A DNA stretch of 28,826 bases, from positions 1-28,826 of the forward strand of contig DATNIY010000016.1 of NCBI GenBank assembly GCA_035604195.1. The letters are read 5' to 3'. A program made the position numbers and the translations under genes. Positions 1 to 7,296 of this stretch are shown piece by piece; the first letter of the stretch is position 1; the number at the start of each line of letters is the position of its first letter. This DNA is from DATJLY01 sp035604195 (GTDB taxonomy: Bacteria > Pseudomonadota > Alphaproteobacteria > ATCC43930 > CGMCC-115725). The notes beneath the pieces are model-generated. The model was not told where the DNA came from and did not search any database. It saw only the letters and a program-made list of their open reading frames with translations.

Positions 1-147
1 CCTCCCCGAGCTCTGGCGCGCTTGCGCGCCGCAACAGTTCCGCTTTTTTCGCGGCCCGGCAACCCCGCCGCCGGCCGGCGCCGCAGAGAAACGGTTTCCC
101 GTCCCCGCCGCGGTCGAGTAGTATTCCGGTCCACGGGACAAAACGCT

Positions 148-155
148 AGGGAGGG
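148..155 (+). promoter_or_regulatory. Ribosome binding site of the first gene
   Basis: AGGGAGGG lies six bases before the ATG at 162. It is a strong Shine-Dalgarno match and fixes the start of the binding-protein gene. The preceding 147 bases hold no gene that I can support and no convincing -35/-10 pair. Confidence 0.7.
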
Positions 156-161
156 ACCAAC

Positions 162-1328
162 ATGAATTGGCGATTGATCGCGCTCGCGCCGGCGATGAGC
201 TTGTTCGCGGCGCAGGCCTTGGCGGCCGACAATCTCAAGATCGGCTTCGTCGTCACGCTCAGCGGCCCCGCCGGCGTCATCGGCAAGCACATGCAGGACG
301 CCGCCAATCTCGCGCTCGAAATGCTCGGCGGCAAGGTCGGGAACCGGCCCGCCGAGATACTGTTTCGCGACGACCAGTTCAAGCCCGATGTCGGCCGCCA
401 GGAATCCGAGGAGCTGCTCAAGAAGGACAAGGTCGACTTCATGTCCGGCTTCATCTGGTCGAACGTGCTGCTGGCCTCATACCAGCCGATCATCAAGTCC
501 GGGACGATTCTGGTCGATGCCAACGCCGGGCCGCACGAGATCGCGGGCGAGATGTGCGCGCCCAATTTCTTCTCCGTCTCTTGGCAGAACGACGAGACGC
601 CCGAAGCGCTGGGCAAATTCATGGACGACGAGAAGATGTCCAACGTCTATGTCATGGCGCCCAACTACGCCGCCGGCAAGGACATGATCTCGGGCTTCAA
701 GCGCTATTTCCACGGCACCATCGCTGCCGAGGTCTACACCAAGTTCGGCCAGGAAGACTATCAGGTCGAGATCAGCCAGATCCGCGCCGCCAATCCCTCG
801 GCGGTCTTCGTCTTCTATCCCGGCGGCATGGGCATTCAGTTCGTCAAGCAATACGCCCAGTCCGGCCTGCGCGAGAAGATCCCGCTCTACTCGGTCTTCA
901 CCGTCGACGAGACCACGCTCCCCGCCCTGGGCGATGCTGCGGCCGGCAATTACGAGGCGGGCATCTGGAGCGCCGATCTCAAGAATCCGCGGAACCAGGA
1001 GTTCGTTGCCGCCTTCCGCAAGAAATTCGGCTATATGCCATCGTTTTACGCGGCGCAGAGCTTCGATGCGATCTACCTGATCGACAGCGCGGTCAAGGCG
1101 GTGAAGGGCGATCTCAGCAACAAGCAAGGCATGATCGCCGCGATGGACAAGGCCGATTTCCCTTCGGTGCGCGGCCCCTTCACTTACAACATCAATCATT
1201 TCCCGATCGAGAACTTCTATCTGTTCAAGATCGTCAAGGACGCGGACGGCGCCTACATCCGCAAGGTCCAGAGCACGGTGTTCACCGCGCACAAGGACGC
1301 CTATTACGAGGAATGCAAGATGAAGTAA
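162..1328 (+). CDS. ABC transporter substrate-binding protein (branched-chain amino acid type, Peripla_BP_6)
   Basis: A 388-residue secreted binding protein. Residues 1-21 form a signal peptide with a likely cleavage after Ala-Leu-Ala. The mature protein opens with the beta-strand and 'TLSGPAGVIGKHMQDAANLA' pattern typical of LivJ/LivK-type type I binding proteins, followed by the 'LLKKDKVDFMSG' and 'YQPIIKSG' segments of that fold. It should deliver a small polar ligand to an inner-membrane ABC permease, but no permease or ATPase gene is near it here. A strong ribosome binding site supports the ATG. The ligand cannot be deduced, since members of this family bind amino acids, amides, urea and aromatic acids. 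The chromate-transporter-like genes just downstream could be co-transcribed, although a short hairpin separates them. Confidence 0.88.
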   Translation: MNWRLIALAPAMSLFAAQALAADNLKIGFVVTLSGPAGVIGKHMQDAANLALEMLGGKVGNRPAEILFRDDQFKPDVGRQESEELLKKDKVDFMSGFIWSNVLLASYQPIIKSGTILVDANAGPHEIAGEMCAPNFFSVSWQNDETPEALGKFMDDEKMSNVYVMAPNYAAGKDMISGFKRYFHGTIAAEVYTKFGQEDYQVEISQIRAANPSAVFVFYPGGMGIQFVKQYAQSGLREKIPLYSVFTVDETTLPALGDAAAGNYEAGIWSADLKNPRNQEFVAAFRKKFGYMPSFYAAQSFDAIYLIDSAVKAVKGDLSNKQGMIAAMDKADFPSVRGPFTYNINHFPIENFYLFKIVKDADGAYIRKVQSTVFTAHKDAYYEECKMK

Positions 1329-1344
1329 GCGCCGCGTCGGCGCT
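1328..1344 (+). other. Short GC hairpin after the binding-protein gene
   Basis: AGCGCCG and CGGCGCT can pair as a 7-bp stem around a 3-base loop, starting on the last base of the stop codon. No run of T follows, so it is not a standard intrinsic terminator. It may protect the 3' end of the upstream message or weaken read-through into the ChrA-like genes. Confidence 0.4.
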
Positions 1345-1356
1345 CTCCTCCGCGCC

Positions 1357-1965
1357 TTGCGCTGGCTCCGGCATGCGGCTTTGAGCGAGGAGGATACCCC
1401 GGCGAAGGGCGGCGGCGGCGCCGGCGGGCTCGGCCTGGCGCAGCTCTTTGTCTTGTTCTTCAAGGCCGGCTGCGCCTTCGGCGGCGGCCTCGGTATTCTC
1501 GCCGTGCTCGAGGATGAGCTGGTGATCCGGCGCCGGCTGATCTCGCGTCAGGACCTCTTGAGCCTGTGGGGCATCGGCCGGGTCGTACCGTGCGGCACCA
1601 TGACCGCGGTAACGGTGGCGCTGGCGCACCGCTTTTGCGGCCACCTCGGCGTCATCGCCGCGCTTGTCGCCGTGATCCTGCCGGGCTTTGTCTGCACCGT
1701 CGCGCTCACGGCGGCTTACGGCCTCTTCGCGCACGGGCCGGTGCTCGACTATATCGGCGCGACGCTGCTGCCCTCGGCGCTCGCCTTTATCGTCATCGCC
1801 GGGGTGCGGCTCGGGCGCGAGATCTTTCGCCCGTCGCTCGAGCTGGTCCTTGCCGTCGCGGCCTTTCTCGCCGCCGTGCTCTTCGATCTCAGCCCGACGC
1901 TCCTGATGATTCTCGGCGGCGTCATCGGCGCCGTTTTTCTGCGCCAGCCGAAGGCGGCGCCATGA
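1357..1965 (+). CDS. Chromate transporter-like protein, N-terminal half (short-chain CHR family)
   Basis: A membrane protein of about 200 residues built as one CHR domain. The 'FKAGCAFGGGLGILAVLEDEL' region matches the first CHR motif (F-K/R-x-G-x-x-x-F-G-G-G). It is followed by about five hydrophobic helices. Full-length ChrA has two such domains in one chain; short-chain CHR proteins are encoded by adjacent gene pairs, as here. The PGP-type motif after helix 1 is altered to 'VVPCGTMTA', so the substrate may not be chromate. No ATG is available: TTG at 1357 and TTG at 1381 are both possible and neither has a good ribosome binding site. The stop overlaps the next gene's ATG (ATGA), implying translational coupling. 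Confidence 0.8.
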   Translation: MRWLRHAALSEEDTPAKGGGGAGGLGLAQLFVLFFKAGCAFGGGLGILAVLEDELVIRRRLISRQDLLSLWGIGRVVPCGTMTAVTVALAHRFCGHLGVIAALVAVILPGFVCTVALTAAYGLFAHGPVLDYIGATLLPSALAFIVIAGVRLGREIFRPSLELVLAVAAFLAAVLFDLSPTLLMILGGVIGAVFLRQPKAAP

Positions 1966-2486
1966 CCCTCGGTCGCCTCGCGCTGCTGGTGCTCTCCTTC
2001 AACCTGCTGACCTTCGGCAACGGGCCGACGATGATTCCGCTGCTGCAGCGCCATCTCGTCATCGATACGGGAGTCTTGTCGCTCGACCAGTTCCTTTATG
2101 CCTTCGCCGTCGGCCGGGTGACGCCGGGGCAGGCCAACCTCTACGTCGCCGCGATCGGCTACATGACCTACGGGCTCTTGGGCGCCGCGGCAATGATGGC
2201 GGCGATCCAGCTTCCGGGTTACCTCATGCTGCCGCTCGCCAAGAGCTATGAACGCTACCGACGCATTCGCGCCGTGCAAGGGCTGACCCGCGGGTTGACG
2301 GCAAGCTCGGTCGGCGTCGTGCTCTATGCTGCCTTCGCGATCGGCCGCGAGACGCTTACCAGCGGCGTCGCCTGGCTGGTTTTCGCGCTGACGCTCGGAT
2401 TCATTCTTGGGTGGCGCTGGAATCCGCTCGCGGCGATCCTGGCGGCGGGGTCGATCGGCGGCATCGTCAAGCTCGGGACCGGCTAG
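1962..2486 (+). CDS. Chromate transporter-like protein, C-terminal half (short-chain CHR family)
   Basis: A 174-residue hydrophobic protein, the partner of the preceding half-transporter. The start 'LALLVLSFNLLTFGNGPTMI' is the second-domain version of the CHR F-G-x-G motif. 'AVGRVTPGQANLYVAAIGY' carries the conserved T/M-P-G-Q/P segment before the next helix. Its ATG overlaps the upstream stop as ATGA. The two proteins probably assemble as a heterodimer in the inner membrane. Known CHR proteins export chromate by proton or sulfate antiport, but divergent pairs such as this one have unproven substrates. The gene ends 35 bases before the convergent nitroreductase gene, and I see no T-rich terminator between them. 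Confidence 0.8.
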   Translation: MTLGRLALLVLSFNLLTFGNGPTMIPLLQRHLVIDTGVLSLDQFLYAFAVGRVTPGQANLYVAAIGYMTYGLLGAAAMMAAIQLPGYLMLPLAKSYERYRRIRAVQGLTRGLTASSVGVVLYAAFAIGRETLTSGVAWLVFALTLGFILGWRWNPLAAILAAGSIGGIVKLGTG

Positions 2487-2521
2487 GATTGATGCCTAAA
2501 CAGATTCGCAGGGCGCATGCC

Positions 2522-3094
2522 TCAGGCCGGCGCGCCGGTCCATTCGCGCACGAAGCTTGCGGGATCGGGCTCGTCCGGCGGAATCAGCGGCCGGCCCGCC
2601 GGCGTGCCGAGATAGAGGTAGCCGACGATGGCGTCGCCCGGCGCCAGTCCCAGCGCCTCCTTGACCCGGTCGTCATACGCCGAATCCCCGGTCCGCCACA
2701 TGCCGCCGTAGCCCAGGGCATGCGCCGCGACCAGCACGTTCTGCGCCGCGGCGCCGCCGGCGAGGATCTGCTCGATGACGGGGATCTTGTGTCCTTCCTG
2801 CACGGTAGCGGCGACGACGACGATCACCGGCGCGCGCAACGGCTTTTGCTTTTCGCGCTGGAGGACTTCGGCGGGAACATCGGGCGCGCGCGCCTTGAGC
2901 CTTTCCGCCATCAACTCGCCGAACCGCTCACGCGCGGCGCCGCGCAGAACGATGAAGCGCCAGGGCCTGAGCCGCCCATGATCGGGCGCCCGCGCACCGG
3001 CGCGCAGCATCAGCCGGAGCTGCTCGTCCGGCGGCGCCGGCTCGACGAGTTTGGCAGGGCTGCGGCGAGTGGTGAGAGCTTCGATGGCATCCAT
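2522..3094 (-). CDS. Nitroreductase family protein (YdjA-like)
   Basis: A flavin-dependent oxidoreductase of 190 residues. It begins 'MDAIEALTTRRS', the classic nitroreductase start in which the Arg-Arg-Ser contacts the FMN phosphate. 'APDHGRLRPWRFIVL' is the YdjA-like form of the second FMN contact, 'GGAAAQNVLVAAHALGYGGMW' is the central helix, and 'YLYLGTP' near the end is typical. The length agrees with compact single-domain YdjA (about 180 residues). I chose the internal ATG at 3094 because the in-frame extension to 3163 is a proline-rich stretch outside the fold. The enzyme would use NAD(P)H to reduce nitro- or quinone-type compounds in the cytoplasm, with the natural substrate unknown. 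It stands alone, convergent with the ChrA-like pair. Confidence 0.9.
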   Translation of the reverse strand: MDAIEALTTRRSPAKLVEPAPPDEQLRLMLRAGARAPDHGRLRPWRFIVLRGAARERFGELMAERLKARAPDVPAEVLQREKQKPLRAPVIVVVAATVQEGHKIPVIEQILAGGAAAQNVLVAAHALGYGGMWRTGDSAYDDRVKEALGLAPGDAIVGYLYLGTPAGRPLIPPDEPDPASFVREWTGAPA

Positions 3095-3273
3095 GCTTTG
3101 CCTGCTGCGAATGATGTCCGACAGGGGCGGCGGCGGAGTTGGCGGGGCGGCCGGCGGCGGCACGATGTCTTAGACCATGCGCCGACCCGCTTCCAGCCAT
3201 GCTTTGCCGCCGCCCGATCCGTCACCGCCTAAGCGCGGCCAAAAAGGCTTCAGGCTAGCCGATTACGGGCGAA

Positions 3274-3286
3274 CGCTCCTGGAGCG
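3274..3286. promoter_or_regulatory. Small perfect inverted repeat upstream of the RpfF-like gene
   Basis: CGCTCC-T-GGAGCG is a perfect 6-bp inverted repeat about 104 bases before the ATG at 3390. It is followed by an AT-rich stretch (about 3287-3328) containing TATAAC at 3317-3322. No good -35 sits at the right distance from TATAAC. An operator or promoter role is only suggested by position. Confidence 0.3.
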
Positions 3287-3389
3287 AATAAAGAACCATT
3301 ATTAATCACGTTGAGTTATAACGAAAAAGCCGGCAATCTGGCGTCCTGCGACGGACGGGCGATCGCGCCGGCCCGGGCGGAGAGTCGGC

Positions 3390-4370
3390 ATGAAGGGCCC
3401 GCCACGCTTCATCGATCTCGTGCAGGATCGCAACGCGCCGCCCGCCGCGGCGCCGCGGGACGATCCCGCGCCGATGGAACCTGTCGCGGCGGCGCTGGCG
3501 CGGCAGCATTTCGCCGAATTCGATCTCGAATTCGACGCCGCCGAGCGCATCCTGTTCTGCCGCTTCGCCCATCGCGGCGGCCAATGCCTGACCGAGGAAT
3601 TGCTGCGCGAGGGCCAGGAGATGCAGCGGCTGGTGCGCGGTCTCCTCGGCGACGGCCGCGAGCAAGAGCCGCCGGTCTGCTTTCTCGTGCTCGCCTCGCG
3701 CGCGCCGCGGGTGTGGAATTTGGGCGCGGATCTCAAACTCTTCGCCGGGCTCATCCGGAGCCGCGACCGGGCCAATCTGCGGCGCTATGCCCATTCCTGC
3801 TGCGGCTTCGCCTTCGCCAATGCGACCGGCCTCGGCTTCGATCTGCCGGTCGTCTCGGTGGCGCTGATCCAAGGCGACGCCCTGGGCGCGGGTTTCGAGC
3901 TGGCGCTCTCGAGCAATCTCATCGTGGCCGAGCGCAGCGCCAAATTCGGCCTGCCGGAGATACTGTTCAACCTGTTTCCGGGCATGGGAGCGGTGAGTTT
4001 CCTCTCGCGCCGCATCCCCGCGGGCCTGGCCGAGCGGTTGATCCTGAGCGGCGAGATCTATGGCGCCGAGCAGCTGCACGCGCTGGGGGCCGTCGACGTG
4101 CTGGCCCCGGACGGGCAGGGCGTCGCCGCCCTCCATGAGTTCATCGGCCGCCGGGGCACCCGCTACCCGGCCTTGCGCGCGCTCTACCGCGCCCGCCGAC
4201 TGGTCAATCCCGTGACGCTCGAGGAGTTGACGCGGATCGCCGATTTGTGGGTCGAGGCGGCATTCAAACTCGACGAATCGGATCTGCGCAAAATGCTGCA
4301 TCTCGATGCGGCGCAGGCGCGCCGGCGCGCCGGAGAAAATCATCATTTCGCCACGATTCGATCGAACTAG
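3390..4370 (+). CDS. rpfF: RpfF-like crotonase-fold protein (putative DSF signal synthase)
   Basis: A 326-residue enoyl-CoA hydratase-superfamily protein that looks like RpfF, the enzyme making cis-2-unsaturated fatty acid signals (DSF) from 3-hydroxyacyl-ACP. 'VWNLGADLKLFAGLI' (108-122) is the RpfF form of the oxyanion segment. 'QGDALGAGFE' ends at Glu170 and 'FGLPEILFNLFPGMGAVSFL' contains Glu190. These match catalytic Glu141 and Glu161 of Xanthomonas RpfF in identity and exact 20-residue spacing. 'GAEQLHALGAVDVL' and the C-terminal 'PVTLEEL..IADLWVEAAFKL' segment also fit RpfF better than ordinary crotonases. GGAG at 3379-3382 supports this ATG. The first 35 or so residues are an unshared, proline-rich leader. 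No rpfC, rpfG or rpfB sits nearby, so the gene is an orphan. A paralogous hydratase with another substrate remains possible. Confidence 0.8.
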   Translation: MKGPPRFIDLVQDRNAPPAAAPRDDPAPMEPVAAALARQHFAEFDLEFDAAERILFCRFAHRGGQCLTEELLREGQEMQRLVRGLLGDGREQEPPVCFLVLASRAPRVWNLGADLKLFAGLIRSRDRANLRRYAHSCCGFAFANATGLGFDLPVVSVALIQGDALGAGFELALSSNLIVAERSAKFGLPEILFNLFPGMGAVSFLSRRIPAGLAERLILSGEIYGAEQLHALGAVDVLAPDGQGVAALHEFIGRRGTRYPALRALYRARRLVNPVTLEELTRIADLWVEAAFKLDESDLRKMLHLDAAQARRRAGENHHFATIRSN

Positions 4371-4464
4371 TGTCGCATTCCCTCGTTTATATAGACGCTA
4401 GGGTGAGAGATCGGATGGTTCCGGTCTCGCATCGCTGCAGCGGTCCTCCCCCGACCGCTTCCTT

Positions 4465-4506
4465 AGACGGCCTCGGTTGTCCCCCCCTCCGAGGCCGTCT
4501 TTCTTT
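4465..4506 (+). terminator. Strong intrinsic terminator downstream of the RpfF-like gene
   Basis: AGACGGCCTCGG (4465-4476) and CCGAGGCCGTCT (4489-4500) pair perfectly over 12 bp around a 12-base C-rich loop. TTCTTT follows at once, extending the T run of the stem end. It lies 95 bases after the rpfF-like stop and 54 bases before ccmA, so it separates the two units. Confidence 0.85.
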
Positions 4507-4559
4507 GGGCCGGCTCGCTTTCGTGGCATGATCCGCCCGATTTCGCCCGGCCTGACCGT

Positions 4560-5213
4560 ATGCCCCCTCCGCCACTTTCCGCAGCTCCGCCGGCCTTCGC
4601 CGGAAGCGGCCTCGCCTGCCGGCGGGGCGAGCGGCTGGTCTTTGCTGGGCTCGATTTCGCGATTGCCGCCGGGGAGACCCTGTTGCTGACCGGCCCCAAT
4701 GGCAGCGGCAAGTCGAGCCTGTTGCGGCTGATGGCCGGGCTGACGCCGCCCGAATTGGGCAGCCTCGCCTGGGATGGCGGCGCGATCGCCGAGGATCCGG
4801 GCGCGCATCGGGCGCGCCTCCATTTCATCGGCCATCAGGATGCGCTCAAGCCGGGGCTGACCGCGGCGGAGATGCTCGGATTCTGGGCCGGGATGCGGGG
4901 GGCGACCAATGTCTTGCCGGCGCTCCAGCGCTTCCGCCTCGCCGGCCTCGCCGATTGGCCATGCCGGTTGCTGTCCGCCGGCCAGCGGCGGCGCCTGGCC
5001 CTGGCGCGGCTCACTGCGAGCGCGGCGCCGCTCTGGCTCCTGGACGAGCCCATCAGCGGCCTCGATGCCGAGGCGACGGCGACGCTGATCGCGGTGATCG
5101 CGGAGCATCGCGCCGGCGGTGGCCGCATCGCGGTGTCGACCCATGTGCCGCTGCCCCTGGCCGGCACCGCCACGCTCTCGCTCGCCGATTTCCAGCCGCG
5201 GAGAGGCGGGTGA
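4560..5213 (+). CDS. ccmA: Heme exporter ATP-binding protein CcmA
   Basis: The ATPase of the CcmABCD complex, which releases the CcmE-heme adduct in system I cytochrome c maturation. The 217 residues carry a Walker A 'GPNGSGKSSL' near residue 45, an ABC signature 'LSAGQRRRLALARL' and a Walker B 'LWLLDEPISGLD', followed by the switch His in 'VSTHVPLP'. Length and the short regulatory end fit CcmA (about 200-215 residues). The ATG at 4560 is the most upstream start, because an in-frame stop lies nine bases before it; the ribosome binding site is poor. The stop overlaps the ccmB start (GTGA), so the two are translationally coupled. It is the first gene of the nine-gene ccm operon. Confidence 0.96.
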   Translation: MPPPPLSAAPPAFAGSGLACRRGERLVFAGLDFAIAAGETLLLTGPNGSGKSSLLRLMAGLTPPELGSLAWDGGAIAEDPGAHRARLHFIGHQDALKPGLTAAEMLGFWAGMRGATNVLPALQRFRLAGLADWPCRLLSAGQRRRLALARLTASAAPLWLLDEPISGLDAEATATLIAVIAEHRAGGGRIAVSTHVPLPLAGTATLSLADFQPRRGG

Positions 5214-5875
5214 CGGCCTTCAGCCGGCTGGTTGCGCGCGATCTGCGGCTGGCGCTGCGGCAGGGCGGCGATGCGGCAACGGTGATCGCGTTCTTCGTGC
5301 TGACCGTGATCCTCTTCCCCTTCGGCGTCGGGCCCGAGCCCGAGATCCTGCGCCGCATCGCGCCGGGCGTTCTTTGGGTCACGGCATTGCTCGCCGCGCT
5401 CCTGTCGCTCGAGCGCATCTTTCATGTCGATTACGAGGACGGCAGTCTCGAGGCGCTGGCCTTGATGCCGCTGCCGCTCGAGGCGCAAGTGCTGGCGAAA
5501 TGCCTGGCGCATTGGCTTCTGACCGGCCTGCCGTTGACCATTATCGCGCCGTTGCTCGCGCTCTTTCTCCACCTCGAGCGCGAGGCCTATCCGGTGCTGG
5601 TCTTGGGCATGCTGCTGGGGACGCCGAGCCTGACGCTCATCGGCGCCATTGGCGCGGCGCTGACCCTGGGCGCGCGCCGCGGCGGCGTGCTGCTGTCGCT
5701 CCTGGTCCTGCCGCTATACATTCCCGTGCTGATTTTCGGCGCCGCGGCCTGCGAGGCGGCGGTTGCCGGGCTCACGCCACGACCCCATCTGCTGTTATTG
5801 GCAGCGCTCCTGGTGCTGGCCGTGCCGCTGACGCCTTTTGCCGCAGCGGCGGCCGTGCGCCAGGCCCTCGAATAA
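5210..5875 (+). CDS. ccmB: Heme exporter membrane protein CcmB
   Basis: An inner-membrane subunit that pairs with the CcmA ATPase. The 221-residue length is exactly that expected. The N-terminus 'FSRLVARDLRLALRQGGD' followed by 'FFVLTVILFPFGVGPEP' is a CcmB hallmark, and 'HVDYEDGSLEALALMPLP' is the conserved cytoplasmic loop that meets CcmA. Six hydrophobic helices can be counted. I start it at GTG 5210, inside the GTGA overlap with ccmA, since this gives the family length and the correct N-terminal motif. A 28-base gap separates it from ccmC, the largest gap inside the operon. Confidence 0.95.
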   Translation: MTAFSRLVARDLRLALRQGGDAATVIAFFVLTVILFPFGVGPEPEILRRIAPGVLWVTALLAALLSLERIFHVDYEDGSLEALALMPLPLEAQVLAKCLAHWLLTGLPLTIIAPLLALFLHLEREAYPVLVLGMLLGTPSLTLIGAIGAALTLGARRGGVLLSLLVLPLYIPVLIFGAAACEAAVAGLTPRPHLLLLAALLVLAVPLTPFAAAAAVRQALE

Positions 5876-5903
5876 CCGGCGAAGATGCGCTAGAACCACG
5901 GCG

Positions 5904-6671
5904 ATGTTGCGTTTTGCCAATCCCGCCCGCTTCATGCGGCTTTCGGCCGCAATCTTGCCGTGGTGCGCGGGCGCGGCAGCGGCGGCGGTCGCGGCGGGTC
6001 TCTTCCTCGCGCTCTTCGTCGCGCCGCCGGATTACCAGCAGGGCGAGGCGGTTCGCATCATGTACGTGCACGTGCCCGCGGCGTGGATGGCGAGTTTCGT
6101 CTATGTGGTGATGGCGGTGGCAAGCGCCGTCGCGCTGATCTGGCGGCATCCGCTGGCGGAGATCGCGACCCGCGCGGCCGCGCCGCTGGGCGCGGGCTTC
6201 ACGCTCGTCTGCCTCGTCACGGGCTCGCTTTGGGGCGAGCCGATGTGGGGGACGTGGTGGGTGTGGGATGCGCGGCTCACTTCGGTGCTCGTGCTCTTTT
6301 TCCTCTATCTCGGCTATCTTGCGCTGGTGAACGCCTTCGACGAGCCGACGCGCGGCGCGCGCGCGGGCTCGATTCTGGTGCTGGTCGGAGTGATCAATTT
6401 GCCGATCATAAAATTCTCGGTCGATTGGTGGAATACGCTGCATCAGCCGGCGAGCGTCTTCCGCCTGGGCGGACCGACCATCGCCGCCTCGCTGCTGTGG
6501 CCGCTCCTGGTCATGGCGCTGGGCTTCACGCTGCTCTTCGCCAGCTTGCTGATGCTGCGCATGCGCACCGCGCTCATCGCCGCCAAGGTTCGCGCGGTCA
6601 GGCTCGTCGCGGGCGAGGACGAGGCGCCGTTCGTCTCCGCCTCCAGCGCGAAGCTGGGCTCGGTCCGATGA
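5904..6671 (+). CDS. ccmC: Heme handling protein CcmC
   Basis: A 255-residue inner-membrane protein that presents heme to CcmE. It has the tryptophan-rich WWD motif 'WGTWWVWDARLTSVLVL' (115-131) in a periplasmic loop. His56 (in 'MYVHVPAAWM') and His180 (in 'WWNTLHQPAS') flank it and match the two axial heme ligands of CcmC. Six membrane helices are visible. An in-frame extension upstream to 5838 is rich in arginine and overlaps ccmB, so I use ATG 5904, which begins 'MLRFANPARF' as in other alphaproteobacterial CcmC. The stop overlaps the ccmD start (ATGA). Confidence 0.96.
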   Translation: MLRFANPARFMRLSAAILPWCAGAAAAAVAAGLFLALFVAPPDYQQGEAVRIMYVHVPAAWMASFVYVVMAVASAVALIWRHPLAEIATRAAAPLGAGFTLVCLVTGSLWGEPMWGTWWVWDARLTSVLVLFFLYLGYLALVNAFDEPTRGARAGSILVLVGVINLPIIKFSVDWWNTLHQPASVFRLGGPTIAASLLWPLLVMALGFTLLFASLLMLRMRTALIAAKVRAVRLVAGEDEAPFVSASSAKLGSVR

Positions 6672-6835
6672 CGGATCAGATGGCGCATTTCCTCGCCATG
6701 GGCGGCTACGCCATTTACGTCTGGCCGGCCTATGGCGTGGCGACGGCCGTGCTTGGCTTCCTCGTCGTTCAAAGCGTCCTCGCCTATCGCCGAACGCAGC
6801 GCGAGTTTACGGCGCTGGAGCGCCGCCGTCGATGA
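6668..6835 (+). CDS. ccmD: Heme exporter small membrane protein CcmD
   Basis: A 55-residue protein with the standard CcmD layout. A short N-terminal segment 'FLAMGGYAIYVWPAYGVA' carries the conserved G-x-Y-x-x-x-V-W-x-A-Y/F pattern. One membrane helix follows ('AVLGFLVVQSVLAY'), and the tail is basic and arginine-rich. CcmD is needed to free the CcmE-heme adduct from CcmABC. It overlaps both neighbours: its ATG lies in the ccmC stop and its TGA in the ccmE start, both as ATGA. Confidence 0.93.
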   Translation: MTDQMAHFLAMGGYAIYVWPAYGVATAVLGFLVVQSVLAYRRTQREFTALERRRR

Positions 6836-7296
6836 CGCGCAAGCGCCGGCGTCTCTATATCGTCCTGGGCGGCCTCGCTACGCTCGGCGTGGTGAGCACG
6901 CTGGTGCTCAACGCCCTCAGCGACAATCTCGTGTTCTTCTACAGCCCGACCGAGCTGCAGCAGAAGGCCATTCCCGAGGGACGGCGCGTCCGCATCGGTG
7001 GCCTCGTCGAGAATCACAGCGTCATCCACGAGGCCGACGGCAAGACGATCGATTTCCGCGTTACCGACGGCGCGAACCAGGTGGCTGTGACGTACGATGG
7101 CGGGCTGCCCGATCTCTTCCGCGAAGGTCAAGGCGTCGTCGTCGAGGGCGCGCTCGCCCAGGGCGGCGTCTTCCGCGCGGCGAGCGTGCTGGCGAAGCAC
7201 GACGAGCGCTACATGCCGCCCGAGGTCGAGGCGGCGTTGAAGAAATCGGGGCACTGGCAGGGCGAGCAGCCGGCCCCTATGGGAGCATCGCGATGA
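6832..7296 (+). CDS. ccmE: Periplasmic heme chaperone CcmE
   Basis: A 154-residue membrane-anchored heme chaperone that carries heme covalently from CcmC to CcmF. A basic start 'MTRKRRRLYIVLGG' and one anchor helix (about 8-28) lead into the beta-barrel OB-fold domain. The heme attachment motif 'VLAKHDERYMPPE' contains His123 and Tyr127, matching the H-D-E-x-Y motif of canonical CcmE (His130 and Tyr134 in E. coli). It is therefore the histidine type, not the cysteine variant found in some archaea and deltaproteobacteria. Both ends overlap neighbouring genes by four bases. Confidence 0.97.
   Translation: MTRKRRRLYIVLGGLATLGVVSTLVLNALSDNLVFFYSPTELQQKAIPEGRRVRIGGLVENHSVIHEADGKTIDFRVTDGANQVAVTYDGGLPDLFREGQGVVVEGALAQGGVFRAASVLAKHDERYMPPEVEAALKKSGHWQGEQPAPMGASR

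Noticed and set aside
3321..3333. The 13-mer ACGAAAAAGCCGG occurs both here and at 28310-28322.
   Set aside because: A single exact 13-base match within 28.8 kb is expected by chance in biased sequence. The flanks do not match, so I do not call it a repeat.
3306..4346. A 346-codon minus-strand frame opposite the rpfF-like gene.
   Set aside because: The plus strand has conserved catalytic residues and a ribosome binding site; the minus frame is rich in Arg, Gln and Glu without any fold signal.
4500..4560. A possible sigma-70 promoter for ccmA directly after the terminator.
   Set aside because: The 54-base gap is GC-rich and I could not find a -35/-10 pair with acceptable spacing. The operon must have a promoter, but I cannot place it.
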